This document shows, one piece after another, positions 33,309-41,991 of a DNA stretch of 64,000 nt. Each line of letters opens with the position of its first letter. Position 1 is the first letter of the stretch. The stretch spans positions 214,092 to 278,091 of the forward strand of contig NZ_CAJZAI010000008.1 in assembly GCF_914271435.1 (NCBI RefSeq), in the 5' to 3' direction. The notes under the pieces are model-generated. The model searched no databases. It was not told where the DNA came from and saw nothing but the letters and a program-made list of their open reading frames with translations. This DNA comes from Cupriavidus laharis. GTDB lineage: Bacteria > Pseudomonadota > Gammaproteobacteria > Burkholderiales > Burkholderiaceae. A program made the position numbers and the translations under genes.

Positions 33309-35290
33309 GGGCTGTCGGCGGTGGCCAGCTCCGGCGGGCCGATCTCGTACCGGCCCCGTCCTGCGCCCTTGGCGCGGTACAGCAGCACGTCGGCCAGGCG
33401 CATCAGTTCGCGCTCCTGTGTCGGGCCACCGTCGTACAACGCCACGCCGATGCTGACGTCGATGTCGGCGAACATGCCTTCGAATTGAAAGCGCTGGCCC
33501 ACCGCGCACAGGATCGCGGTGGCCACGCTGCGGGCCGCGGCCGCGTGGCCGACGCTTTCGAGGATCACCGCGAATTCGTCGCCGCCCAGGCGTGCCACGG
33601 CATCCTGCTTGCGCACGCAGCCCAGCACGCGCTTGGCAAAGGCCTGCAGCAGCAGGTCGCCGGCGGCATGGCCGTGGATGTCGTTGACGGCCTTGAAGCG
33701 GTCCATGTCCAGGTACAGCAGCGCCATCATCGCGCCGGTTTCGCGGCAGTGCGCCATGGCATGCTGCAGGCGGCTTTCGAACGCGCTGCGGTTCAGCAGC
33801 TGTGTCAGGTGGTCGGTGCTGGAAATATGCGACAGGCGCAGGGTTTCGAGCTTGCGCGGCGTAATGTCCTGCACGTGGATATGCACGCCGACCACCTCGC
33901 TGCCGTCCGCGCTCCATTCGGGGCGGTAGCTGGTTTCCATGCAGTGGTACTCGGGCTCGTTGTCTTCGGACTCGAAGGTCACTACAGCACCGGCCAGCGC
34001 GCGTTGCAGGAAGGGCTGCGCCCGGGCATAGCGCGTTTCGCCCAGCACCTCGCGCACAGTCTTGCCGCGCAGCTCCTCCAGCGTCAGGCCGAAGGTGTGT
34101 TCATAGGCAATGTTGTTGAACACGTAGCGCTCGTTCGTATCGACAAAGGCCAGCAGCGACGGCAGCGTGTCGGTGACGGCGCGCAGGCGCCGCTCGCTGC
34201 GGTCCAGTTCCTGGCGCCGGTCGCGCACATCGCGCATGAGGCGGGTGAAGGCGCGCGCCAGGTCGCCGATTTCGTCGCGATGCTGCCGCGCAGGCAGGCG
34301 TTCGAAGGCGGACAGGTCGGAGGCGCTGTCCCGTACCACCTCATGCAGCCGCGTCAGGGGCGCCAGCAGGTGGCGCACGGCCAGCCAGATGGATACAGCC
34401 ACCAGCACCAGTGCCAGCCCGGCCAGCATCAGGAAGCGTTGCTGCATGCGGTGCAGCGGCGCGTAGGCCTCGCGCGCGGGCAGCAGCGCCACGAGTTCCC
34501 AGCCCGTGGTGGACATCAGGTAGCGTGAGACCACCGGACGCGTGGGCGTGAGGAATTCGAACAGGGCCGCGCGGTCGTCCTCGCCGCAGGTGTCGCCGAT
34601 GGCGCGGGCCGGCTGGCGCGCCTGCGCCGGGTCGGGATGCTGCACGTAGACGGGGCGGCTGCCCGCCGAGACCAGGCAGTAGAAGCCCGTGGTGCCCAAC
34701 CGGTTGTGCAGCACCTCCACGACGAAGTTCGAGCTCGACAGGTCGAGCCAGCCGCCCACCAGGCCGGCGAAGTGCCCTTGCGCGGAAATGACCGGCACCG
34801 CCACGATCACGCCGAGACGGTCACTGGTACGCGCACGGATCGGCGGGCTGACCACGGGCGCAAGCGTGCGTGCCGCTTCGCGGAAATAGCTGCGGTCGCC
34901 CACTTCGGTGACCAGCCCGGTATCGCCAAGCGCCGTGCCGCGCGCGTCGACCACCGTCAGCGCGTTGAACGCGCCGGGAACCGGGATGGCGCGCCGGACC
35001 TGCGTCAGGGCCTGGGCCAGCGCCGCGTGGGCCTCGGCGCCGCGCGCCGTGCCGAGCAGGCCCGCAAGCTGTCCGGCCTGCTGCGTCAGCAGCATGATGC
35101 GGTCTTCCATGGCGGTATCGATCTGGTCCGCAGACAGCTTGACGATCGAGTCCTGCTCGTCCTGCAGCACGTCATGCAGGTCGCGGTGCGCCGCGTACAG
35201 CGAAGTGAGCACGATGCCGGTGCCGAACACTGCGGCCAGCACCGTGGTGATCAACGCGATACGCGCTTTCAGCGTGGGCAAGAAGAGCAT
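33302..35290 (-). CDS. membrane diguanylate cyclase with dCache, HAMP, PAS and GGDEF domains
   Basis: A 662-residue sensor. A membrane helix at about residues 10-32 and a second at 292-312 bracket a periplasmic dCache-type sensor (with PIRARTSDRLGVIVAVPVI and FAGLVGGWLDLSS). HAMP follows (LLAPLTRLHEVVRDSASDL), then PAS at about 375-485 and a GGDEF domain at about 500-655 with RLGGDEFAVILESV, so the catalytic motif is intact. It should make cyclic di-GMP in response to an external ligand. I chose ATG 35288-35290; the longer frame adds a polar extension. It is divergent from the second cyclic-di-GMP gene with 291 bases between starts. Confidence 0.9.
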   Translation of the reverse strand: MLFLPTLKARIALITTVLAAVFGTGIVLTSLYAAHRDLHDVLQDEQDSIVKLSADQIDTAMEDRIMLLTQQAGQLAGLLGTARGAEAHAALAQALTQVRRAIPVPGAFNALTVVDARGTALGDTGLVTEVGDRSYFREAARTLAPVVSPPIRARTSDRLGVIVAVPVISAQGHFAGLVGGWLDLSSSNFVVEVLHNRLGTTGFYCLVSAGSRPVYVQHPDPAQARQPARAIGDTCGEDDRAALFEFLTPTRPVVSRYLMSTTGWELVALLPAREAYAPLHRMQQRFLMLAGLALVLVAVSIWLAVRHLLAPLTRLHEVVRDSASDLSAFERLPARQHRDEIGDLARAFTRLMRDVRDRRQELDRSERRLRAVTDTLPSLLAFVDTNERYVFNNIAYEHTFGLTLEELRGKTVREVLGETRYARAQPFLQRALAGAVVTFESEDNEPEYHCMETSYRPEWSADGSEVVGVHIHVQDITPRKLETLRLSHISSTDHLTQLLNRSAFESRLQHAMAHCRETGAMMALLYLDMDRFKAVNDIHGHAAGDLLLQAFAKRVLGCVRKQDAVARLGGDEFAVILESVGHAAAARSVATAILCAVGQRFQFEGMFADIDVSIGVALYDGGPTQERELMRLADVLLYRAKGAGRGRYEIGPPELATADSPQ

Positions 35291-35581
35291 GCGGGGGCGA
35301 TATTCGGAAATCGGCTTGCCGCGCGGGGCCGGGTCCGGGCAGGCGGGGCGCACGGCGATACGCCTGCGGCACAACCCTACCATACCCGGTGGGGTCCGGG
35401 CAGGCTGGCAATGCGTGGGGATTGACATAACCAACCCGGCGGATTTGCCGGCGGCCGTCCTTTCTCATTGCGGGATGCGTGCCGATCCGGACTGTGCGCG
35501 TGGGGCGCGCCAAGGTATAGTGCCCCGTTGCCTGGAAGGCGCGGGCATGCGCCGCGCGGCAATCCACGAACCCCGTCCGCC

Positions 35582-38500
35582 ATGAAACTGCGTTTGCCGT
35601 CGTCCGCCGTGCCCGTGTTGCTCGCGCTGCTGGTTACCGCGGGCGGTGCGCTGTTGACAGCCGCTGCCTGGCGGCAGGCGGCGCAACCCGAGCAGCGCCT
35701 GGCACAACAGCGTTTCGAGGCGCTGCTTGCCGATGCCTCGGCCGCGCTGCGCGCGCGGCTGCAGGAGAACGACCAGCTGCTGCGCGGCGTGGCGGCCCTG
35801 ATGACGGCCTACCCGGCCACGTCGCGAACCCAGTGGCGCAACTACCTGTATGCGGCGCAGCTCGACGAGCTGCCGCCCGGCACGCAGTCCGTCGGCTATG
35901 CACCGGTGGTCCGGCGCGACGGGGAAGCCCGCCTGGCCGCCGCCGCCCGCCGCGACGGCCTGCCCGATTTCGGCATCCATCCCACGGGGGCGCGCGATCT
36001 CTACGTACCGGTCTTCTATATTGAGCCGTTGGCCGGGCGCAACGCCCGGGCGCTGGGCTTCGACATGCTGTCCGAGCCGGCGCGCCGCGCCGCGCTCGAG
36101 GCCGCGCGCGACACCGGCGAGCCGCGCGCCACCGGCGGGCTGGAGCTGACGCGCGAGCCCGAGTCGCCGACGCACCAGCTTGGCACGCTGGTGTACCTGC
36201 CCGTGTATGGCAGCGGCGAGGCGCTCGGCAGTGTCGAAGAGCGGCGCGCTGCGGTCATCGGCTATGTCTATGCGGCGCTGCGCCTGGGCGACCTGATGCG
36301 TAGCGTGGCGGGACGTGCCGCCGGCGAACTGGTGCTGTCGCTCCATGAGGGATCCGGCAGCGCGCGCGGCAAGCTGGTGTCCGGCGACCTGACCGAGGGC
36401 GAGCGCCGTGACGACGGCCATCTTCCCATGCTCGCTGGGGAACGCCAGGTCGACTATGGCGGACGGACATGGACGCTGCATGCGGCGACCCGCCCGGCGT
36501 TCGAAGCGGCCCACGGCACCGACCGCGCCCGCATGGTTGCCGCCGCCGGTGCGCTGGCCACGCTGCTGGTGGCGCTGCTGACCTTTGCGCTGGCGCGCCA
36601 GCGGCTGGCCGCCAGGCAGGACGCCGCGGCGGCCGAAAGCCGCCGCGAGGCCGACCATGCCATGCTGCAGGCGTGCATGGCGCTGGCCGCGGACGGATTC
36701 CTGGTGACCGATGCCGAGGGCAAGGTGGTCGGCGCGAGCGCACGCGCGGCGCAGCTTTTCGGCTCCAGTGCCGATGGCCTGCAGGGCCGGGCGCTGGCCG
36801 AGCTGGTACCGGGGGTTGCCGGCATCGCCATGGCGTCGGTCGCGCCGTCCGCGCAGGCGTCGGCGCAGCGCGAGCTCGATGGTGTCCGCGCCGACGGCAG
36901 CCGCTTCCCGCTGCGGGCCGGCATGGCGCGCCTGCCTGGCAACGGTAGCGGCGAGCCGGCCCGCTCGCTCTGGATCCTGACCGACCTGGACGAACTGTGG
37001 CACGCGCGCCAGCAGGCCGCCGCGCAGGCCAGCCGCTATGCGGGCCTGGCCGACCACGCGCCCTTGGGCGTCATCACCTTCGATGAAGCGGGATGCATCA
37101 TCGGCATCAACCGCGCAGGCCGGCACATGCTCTGGTATCCCGAACCGGAGCTTGCCACGGGCATGCGCTATGCCGATCTGTACGTGGCCGACGAACTGGC
37201 CGAGCGCGCGCGCGAACTGACGCGCGAGCTGGGGGAGGCCGTCGCGCCGGGGCTGCCGGCGCTGGTGGCCAAGGCCCGCCTCGGGCTGGTCGACGAGCGC
37301 GAATGGACGTGGGTACGCAAGGGCGGTTCGCGCCTGCCGGTACAGGTCACATTGCGCGCGTTGCCCGCCGAAGACGGCCAGCCGCGCGAGTACCAGGCCA
37401 TTGCCTGCGACCTGACCGAACGCCACCGCGTCGACGAGTACATCCGCCACCTGGCGCTGCACGACGCGCTGACCGGCCTGCCCAACCGCGCCGAGCTGAC
37501 CGAGCGCTGCGAAGCGCTGCTGCTGCACGGACGGCGCCACGGCGAGCGTGTGGCCTTGTTGCTGCTCGATCTTGATCATTTCAAGCACATCAACGATTCG
37601 CTGGGCCATCCGGTCGGCGACGACGTGTTGCGCACCATTGCCGACCGCCTCAAGGCCGCCGTGCGCCAGGGCGACCTGGTCGCACGCATGGGCGGAGACG
37701 AGTTCGCCGTGGTGTTGGGCGGGCTGCGCCAGGACAGCGAGGCCGAACTGGCTGCCTCGAAGATCCTTGCGCGGGTGTCCGAAGAGCTGGAGGTCGATGG
37801 GCAGCGGCTGCGCGTGACGCCGTCGCTCGGCATCGCGATGTTCCCGACCGATGGCGAATCGCTGACGGACCTGCTCAAATCGGCCGATGCCGCCTTGTAT
37901 GCCGCCAAGCAGGGCGGCCGCGCGCAGCAGCGCCGCTTTGCCAGCGAGATGGCCGAAGCGGCGGTGGCGCGCCTCACCATCGAGGGGCTGCTGCGCCGGG
38001 CGCTGGACGAACAGGAGTTCAGCTTGCGCTACCAGCCCATCGTCAATGCCACCACGCTGGCCGTGGCTGGCGTGGAGGCGCTTATTGCCTGGCAGACGCC
38101 GGAGCGTGGCACGATGTCGCCGTCCGAGTTCATTCCCATTGCCGAGCAGTGCGGCCTGATCGGTGCGCTCGGCGAATGGGCGCTGGCCACGGCCTGCCGC
38201 GACATCCAGGCGCTGCGCACGTCGCTGGGCCGCGATATCGAGGTGGCTGTGAACATTTCGCCGCTGCAGTTGCGCCAGGCCGGGTTCCCCGACGTGGTCG
38301 CGCGCTGCCTGCAGCAGACCGGCTTGCCGCCGGCCAGCCTGACCATCGAGGTGACCGAGGGCATCCTGGTCGATGGCGGCGAGACGACCATCGACACCTT
38401 CCGCCGGCTGCGCGAACTCGGCGTGCAGCTCTCGATCGACGACTTCGGCACCGGTTACTCGGGCCTGCACTACCTGACGCGGCTGCCGATCAACCGGCTC

Positions 38501-38836
38501 AAGATCGACAAGTCCTTCGTCGACGACGTGGCTACGCCCGGGCATGACCAGGTCGTGGCGGCGGCGATCATCGCGCTCGGCCACCAGCTGCACCTCAAGG
38601 TGGTGGCCGAAGGCGTGGAGACCATGGCGCAGTTCGAATTCCTGCGCACGCAGGGCTGCGATGCGCTGCAGGGCTACCTGTTCTGCCGCGCGATGGGGCC
38701 CGAGACGCTGCGCGAGGTACTCGACAGCGGCTTCGAGCGCATGCTGCCGGCCGATGCGTGGCGCGAACCCGACGCCGACTCCAGCGCCGGTCCCGGCACC
38801 GAACCCAAAAATCGGCCGATAGCCCCATCGGAATAG
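35582..38836 (+). CDS. CHASE-PAS-PAS-GGDEF-EAL cyclic di-GMP protein
   Basis: A 1084-residue inner-membrane protein. A first helix (about 8-27) and a second at about 315-335 enclose a periplasmic CHASE domain (residues about 60-245, QRFEALLADASAALRARLQE and LGFDMLSEPARRAALEAARDTGE). Two PAS domains follow (about 365-480 and 485-615), then GGDEF (MGGDEFAVVLGGL, intact) and EAL (about 805-1050; VEALIAWQTPE, DDFGTGYSGLHYLTRLPINRLKIDKSFV). Both catalytic motifs look intact, so it may be bifunctional. ATG 35582 begins the first helix. It is divergent from the GGDEF gene, which forms a paired c-di-GMP locus. Confidence 0.93.
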   Translation: MKLRLPSSAVPVLLALLVTAGGALLTAAAWRQAAQPEQRLAQQRFEALLADASAALRARLQENDQLLRGVAALMTAYPATSRTQWRNYLYAAQLDELPPGTQSVGYAPVVRRDGEARLAAAARRDGLPDFGIHPTGARDLYVPVFYIEPLAGRNARALGFDMLSEPARRAALEAARDTGEPRATGGLELTREPESPTHQLGTLVYLPVYGSGEALGSVEERRAAVIGYVYAALRLGDLMRSVAGRAAGELVLSLHEGSGSARGKLVSGDLTEGERRDDGHLPMLAGERQVDYGGRTWTLHAATRPAFEAAHGTDRARMVAAAGALATLLVALLTFALARQRLAARQDAAAAESRREADHAMLQACMALAADGFLVTDAEGKVVGASARAAQLFGSSADGLQGRALAELVPGVAGIAMASVAPSAQASAQRELDGVRADGSRFPLRAGMARLPGNGSGEPARSLWILTDLDELWHARQQAAAQASRYAGLADHAPLGVITFDEAGCIIGINRAGRHMLWYPEPELATGMRYADLYVADELAERARELTRELGEAVAPGLPALVAKARLGLVDEREWTWVRKGGSRLPVQVTLRALPAEDGQPREYQAIACDLTERHRVDEYIRHLALHDALTGLPNRAELTERCEALLLHGRRHGERVALLLLDLDHFKHINDSLGHPVGDDVLRTIADRLKAAVRQGDLVARMGGDEFAVVLGGLRQDSEAELAASKILARVSEELEVDGQRLRVTPSLGIAMFPTDGESLTDLLKSADAALYAAKQGGRAQQRRFASEMAEAAVARLTIEGLLRRALDEQEFSLRYQPIVNATTLAVAGVEALIAWQTPERGTMSPSEFIPIAEQCGLIGALGEWALATACRDIQALRTSLGRDIEVAVNISPLQLRQAGFPDVVARCLQQTGLPPASLTIEVTEGILVDGGETTIDTFRRLRELGVQLSIDDFGTGYSGLHYLTRLPINRLKIDKSFVDDVATPGHDQVVAAAIIALGHQLHLKVVAEGVETMAQFEFLRTQGCDALQGYLFCRAMGPETLREVLDSGFERMLPADAWREPDADSSAGPGTEPKNRPIAPSE

Positions 38837-39070
38837 TTTGCCGTTCTGCCACACGCCGGAAGGCCCGATGAATCGCTGGCTTCAGGGCATAGCCAGACTG
38901 CCTGCCGGGTAGATGATCAGGGTTGGACAAGCAGGTCGCCAGCTACGCCGACGAAACAGCCGCGCCCGCCAGGTACGACGCCCCAATCCCCCCCATTCCG
39001 CCCAAACGCCCGCAGAAACGGGTACGCCCCAGCAACAAGGGAACGCCGCAAAAAGGCAGTGCAAGAGAAA

Positions 39071-39400
39071 TCAGGCCTGATTCGTAGCAGGATCGCCAAC
39101 CGCATCCGCGTCAGGCGCGTGCAGGCGACGGTAAAGGTCGTCGATGCGTTCCCGGCTGGCCCGCAATTCTTCCCGGCCCTGCTCGGTGAGCAGGTAGACG
39201 CGGCCGATGCCGTCTCTCAGCACGCTCTGCAGATAGCCTTCCATCTGCAAGGCGCGCAGCAGCGGCCGCACCGAGCCGATATCGACCTGGAAGCCGTATT
39301 CCATCAACATTTCTGCAAGCATGGCCACGGTCGCGGGGACTTCCATGGCGAACTGCAGGACATAAACGCGGGCGAGCAAGCCCAGGAACTGTCGTTTCAT
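39071..39400 (-). CDS. PadR-like winged-helix regulator
   Basis: A 109-residue protein with the PadR-type layout: MKRQFLGLLARVYVLQFAME, EYGFQVDIGSVRPLLRALQMEGYL (recognition helix and wing) and a C-terminal dimer helix (ELRASRERIDDLYRRL). The RVYLLTEQGREEL segment after the wing is typical of PadR. ATG 39398-39400 gives the right length. Its target is unknown; no gene is divergent within 490 bases except EamA, which starts at 39891. Fairly sure of family. Confidence 0.75.
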   Translation of the reverse strand: MKRQFLGLLARVYVLQFAMEVPATVAMLAEMLMEYGFQVDIGSVRPLLRALQMEGYLQSVLRDGIGRVYLLTEQGREELRASRERIDDLYRRLHAPDADAVGDPATNQA

Positions 39401-39890
39401 GTGGCAGGCAACGCGGAACGGGGAGGACCGGTTGACGCAAATTCTACAATGTGAAGCATGCGTGACCAGCACGGTCATCACAACAACTTGCCTGGCATGC
39501 CGGCAACGCAAGCTTGCGCCTGGTTGCGGCAAAAAAGAAGCCGCCAGAATCCTGGCGGCTTGTCGGGAATGCGTCGGAGGGGTCAATTAACTCTGGCGCA
39601 GACCAGATTTTAATTTGATAGAAGTCGGCTTGTCACGCGCTTGCCACATACCCCCCTCTAGCGAGGGGTGCGACTGAAAGCCACTTGCAAGGTCGTGTGG
39701 CGAGTTGGCGACCAGATCGCCACATTTCCGCACAAAAACTGAGGGAATGATGGCTTTTATGTGATTTTTAAGGCTCATAATTGACGTAGATACAAACATC
39801 GCTGCAGCGATGAAGACGTCCGAAAACGGCTTGCGGCCGAGCAGGGCGCGGGGGTCTAATCCGCCCATGCCGATGGCAAGCCACCAAACC
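39401..39890. other. 490-base gene-poor gap between padR-like and eamA-like genes
   Basis: Less GC-rich than its surroundings. I see no protein gene I trust. It contains a strong intrinsic terminator for the minus strand (39540-39559) and, to its right, about 330 bases that could encode a short untranslated transcript. A minus-strand frame of some 60 codons (starting MSLKNHIKA) exists but resembles nothing. Confidence 0.55.
39540..39559 (-). terminator. intrinsic terminator, minus strand, no gene in front
   Basis: GCCGCCAG and CTGGCGGC form an 8-bp stem with a four-base loop. On the minus strand it is followed by TTCTTTTTTGCC, a strong T-run. It lies upstream of the padR-like gene, not after it, so it must end some other minus-strand transcript that starts between here and 39890. 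Confidence 0.7.
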
Positions 39891-40802
39891 ATGAAACCCG
39901 CCGATCTCGTCCGCCTGCTGTCCCTGGCCGCCATCTGGGGCGCCAGCTTCCTGTTCATCCGTATCGGGGCACCGGTGCTGGGGCCCCTGCCGACCGCCTT
40001 CGTGCGGGTGCTCATCGGCGCGGTCACGCTTGCCGCCTGCGTGCCGGTGCTCGGCTTGCGTTGGGACATGCGCGGCAAGTGGCCGGCCGTGCTCATGGTG
40101 GGCGTGGTGAATTCCGGTATTCCGTTCGCCATGTATGCCGTCGCTGCGCTCTGGCTGCCGGCCGGATACTCCGCCGTGTTCAATGCAATGACGCCGCTGA
40201 TGGGCGTGCTGATCGGTGCGCTGTTCTTTGCCGACCCCCTGACGCGCGCCAAGGCGGCCGGCGTGGCGCTGGGCGTTGCGGGCGTGGCCGTGCTGACGCG
40301 CACCGGGCCGGTGGCGTTTTCGGCGCGCGTGTTGCTGGGGGCGGTCGCCTGCCTGGTGGCAACGGCATGCTATGGGCTGGCTGGTTTCCTGACGCGACGC
40401 TGGATCACAGAACGCGGCGGGCTGGACAGCCGCCTGGTGGCCGCCGGCAGCATGGTCGGGGCAACGCTCTTCCTGCTGCCGTTCAGCATCGGCGCGCTGG
40501 CGCAGCACAACACGCTGCCGGATGCTGGTGCCGGGGTTTGGGCTGCCATGCTGGGACTCGGCGTGGCCTGCACCGCGCTTGCCTACATCCTTTATTACCG
40601 CCTGATTGCCGACCTGGGCCCGGTGCGGTCGCTGACCGTCACGTTCCTGATCCCGCCGTTCGGCATCGTCTGGGGGGCGCTGTTCCTGCACGAGTCGCTG
40701 TCCTGGGCGCACCTGGCAGGCGGTGCACTGATCGGCGCCGCGGTGTGGCTGGTGCTACGCCCGGCCCGGCCGCTGGCACAGCCTGAGCCGGCACGTGGCT
40801 GA
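39891..40802 (+). CDS. EamA/DMT-superfamily transporter
   Basis: A 303-residue protein with ten membrane helices in two EamA repeats: LVRLLSLAAIWGASFLFIRIGAP (first) and GAVACLVATACYGLAGFLTRRW (second). The motif PLMGVLIGALFFADPLTRAKAAGVALGVAGVAVL and its mirror LIPPFGIVWGALFLHESLSWAHLAGGALIGAAVWLVL are diagnostic. It exports small metabolites such as amino acids, substrate unknown. ATG 39891 is chosen; ATG 39867 would add 8 residues (MPMASHQT). Neither has a strong ribosome site. Confidence 0.92.
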   Translation: MKPADLVRLLSLAAIWGASFLFIRIGAPVLGPLPTAFVRVLIGAVTLAACVPVLGLRWDMRGKWPAVLMVGVVNSGIPFAMYAVAALWLPAGYSAVFNAMTPLMGVLIGALFFADPLTRAKAAGVALGVAGVAVLTRTGPVAFSARVLLGAVACLVATACYGLAGFLTRRWITERGGLDSRLVAAGSMVGATLFLLPFSIGALAQHNTLPDAGAGVWAAMLGLGVACTALAYILYYRLIADLGPVRSLTVTFLIPPFGIVWGALFLHESLSWAHLAGGALIGAAVWLVLRPARPLAQPEPARG

Positions 40803-40805
40803 CTT

Positions 40806-41057
40806 TCAGGTGCCGACCATCACGTTGTAGCGTTCGCGTACAAGCATCACCACACGCCGTGCCTGGCGCAGGTTGCGCGCTGCGTCGGCCTCGGTGCGCT
40901 CGGGGAAATCCACTTCGGCGCTCCAGTTGCAGCCGGTATGGTCTGGCCGGTGTATGCACACGGCGTGCAGCTGGCAGTCCTGGCAGCCCGGTTCCTGGCG
41001 CAGGCAGAGGTTGATCAGACGCTTCAGTTCAGACAGGGGCTTGGTCAGTCGCACCAT
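40806..41057 (-). CDS. small cysteine-containing protein next to fur, unrecognised
   Basis: An 83-residue protein with Cys18, Cys25, Cys28, Cys34 and Cys43; the pattern PGCQDCQLHAVCIHRPDHTGCNW could bind a metal or an iron-sulfur centre. The rest is a basic helical protein (ARNLRQARRVVMLVRERYNVMVG). It has ATG 41055-41057 with GGAG upstream and begins 30 bases after the Fur-type stop, so the two are probably one transcript. I do not know a function; iron-linked regulation through Fur is an inference from position. Confidence 0.65.
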   Translation of the reverse strand: MVRLTKPLSELKRLINLCLRQEPGCQDCQLHAVCIHRPDHTGCNWSAEVDFPERTEADAARNLRQARRVVMLVRERYNVMVGT

Positions 41058-41087
41058 GGTCGGCTCCGCAATGGCGCGCCGTGCGTG

Positions 41088-41516
41088 TCAGCCGGCCGGT
41101 GGTTCGGCCCGGCATTGCGGGCAGATGCCATACAGGACCAGCATGTGCTCACGCAGCGCGAAGTCGTTGTCGGCGGCCACCTGGCGCTGGCGCTGTTCAA
41201 TCCTTTCGTCCCGGAATTCCTCGACGCGTCCGCAATTCATGCAGATCAGGTGATCGTGGTGGCCGCCCTCGTTGAGTTCGAACACCGCATGATCCGACTC
41301 GAAGCTGTGACGCAGCAGGATATCGGCCTGCACGAGCTGGTTGAGTACGCGGTACACGGTCGACAACCCGGCGTCATCGTCCTGCGTGAGCAGGATGCGG
41401 TAGACGTCTTCGGCGCTCAGGTGGCGCCGCTCGCAAGTGCGGAACACCTCCAGGATGCGCATGCGGGGCGACGTGGCCTTGAGGCCGGCGCGCTTGAGGT
41501 GGGCAGGATCGGACAT
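41088..41516 (-). CDS. fur: Fur-family ferric-uptake-type regulator
   Basis: A 142-residue Fur protein. Winged helix: LKRAGLKATSPRMRILEVFR and LSAEDVYRILLTQDDDAGLSTVYRVLNQLVQADIL. Metal region: FELNEGGHHDHLICMNCGRVEEF holds the His-rich and Cys pair site, and CPQC near the C-terminus is the second structural zinc pair. I chose ATG 41514-41516 (MSDPAHLKRAG); an in-frame ATG 41528 adds four residues. It may be the main Fur or a paralogue; no siderophore genes are near. The 463-base upstream region contains five hairpins, an unusual leader. Confidence 0.85.
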   Translation of the reverse strand: MSDPAHLKRAGLKATSPRMRILEVFRTCERRHLSAEDVYRILLTQDDDAGLSTVYRVLNQLVQADILLRHSFESDHAVFELNEGGHHDHLICMNCGRVEEFRDERIEQRQRQVAADNDFALREHMLVLYGICPQCRAEPPAG

Positions 41517-41688
41517 CACGATTGGCATGGCATGCGGCTGCGGGCGCCGTCGGTGGACGGTGTCGGGAAAACGGGTGGAAACAGGCTGGAAGGCGTCCGG
41601 AACGCCCTTGCGGAGCGTCCCGGACGTGGCGCCGTGCCTGAACGGCGCGCGGAATAAAAAGGCGGCTTGGCTTGTCGCTGGATGACGC

Positions 41689-41860
41689 GGTCGGGAAAGC
41701 GGGGTCTGGTTGCTTTCCCGACCATCCGGCGACTGGCTACTGCCAAACGCTCCGCGTTACGGAGCGGTCCCCACAAAAGTCGGTAACGGGATGCCGCCTG
41801 GTGGCGGCGATCCGGAAATTCTTTCCGGCGGGCCTGCTGGGTTCGCCGCGTATCGCGGCG
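41689..41860. repeat. tight array of five perfect hairpins in the fur upstream gap
   Basis: Within 172 bases: (1) GGTCGGGAAAGC/GCTTTCCCGACC, 12-bp stem, 41689-41723; outer bases GTCGCTGGAT and ATCCGGCGAC extend it with a bulge; (2) CGCTCCG/CGGAGCG, 41748-41766; (3) GCCGCC/GGCGGC, 41793-41808; (4) CCGGAAA/TTTCCGG, 41812-41828; (5) CGCCGCG/CGCGGCG, 41844-41860. The stretch 41529-41991 has no gene. Read on the minus strand these stems would lie in a long fur leader or after the lysR gene. No T-runs follow, so they are not plain terminators. Confidence 0.65.
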
Positions 41861-41991
41861 GCGCCAGGCTGGCCGGCTTGTCTGGTTTGCGTTGCTGCTG
41901 CGTCAGACAGTGATGACATAGTAAATGGGAATCGATCTCATTACAAGGGGGTTGAAGTTTTTTTCTGGTGAGACGATTGGGTCGACAGCGC

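Noticed and set aside
35465..38854. A 1129-codon open frame on the minus strand, fully antisense to the CHASE-GGDEF-EAL gene
   Set aside because: It is the mirror of a GC-rich gene with clear domains on the plus strand; the antisense protein is rich in Arg, Gln and His and matches no fold.
39587..39780. A roughly 60-codon minus-strand frame starting MSLKNHIKAIIPSVF
   Set aside because: No ribosome site, no recognisable family, and it overlaps the region better explained by an untranslated transcript with a terminator.
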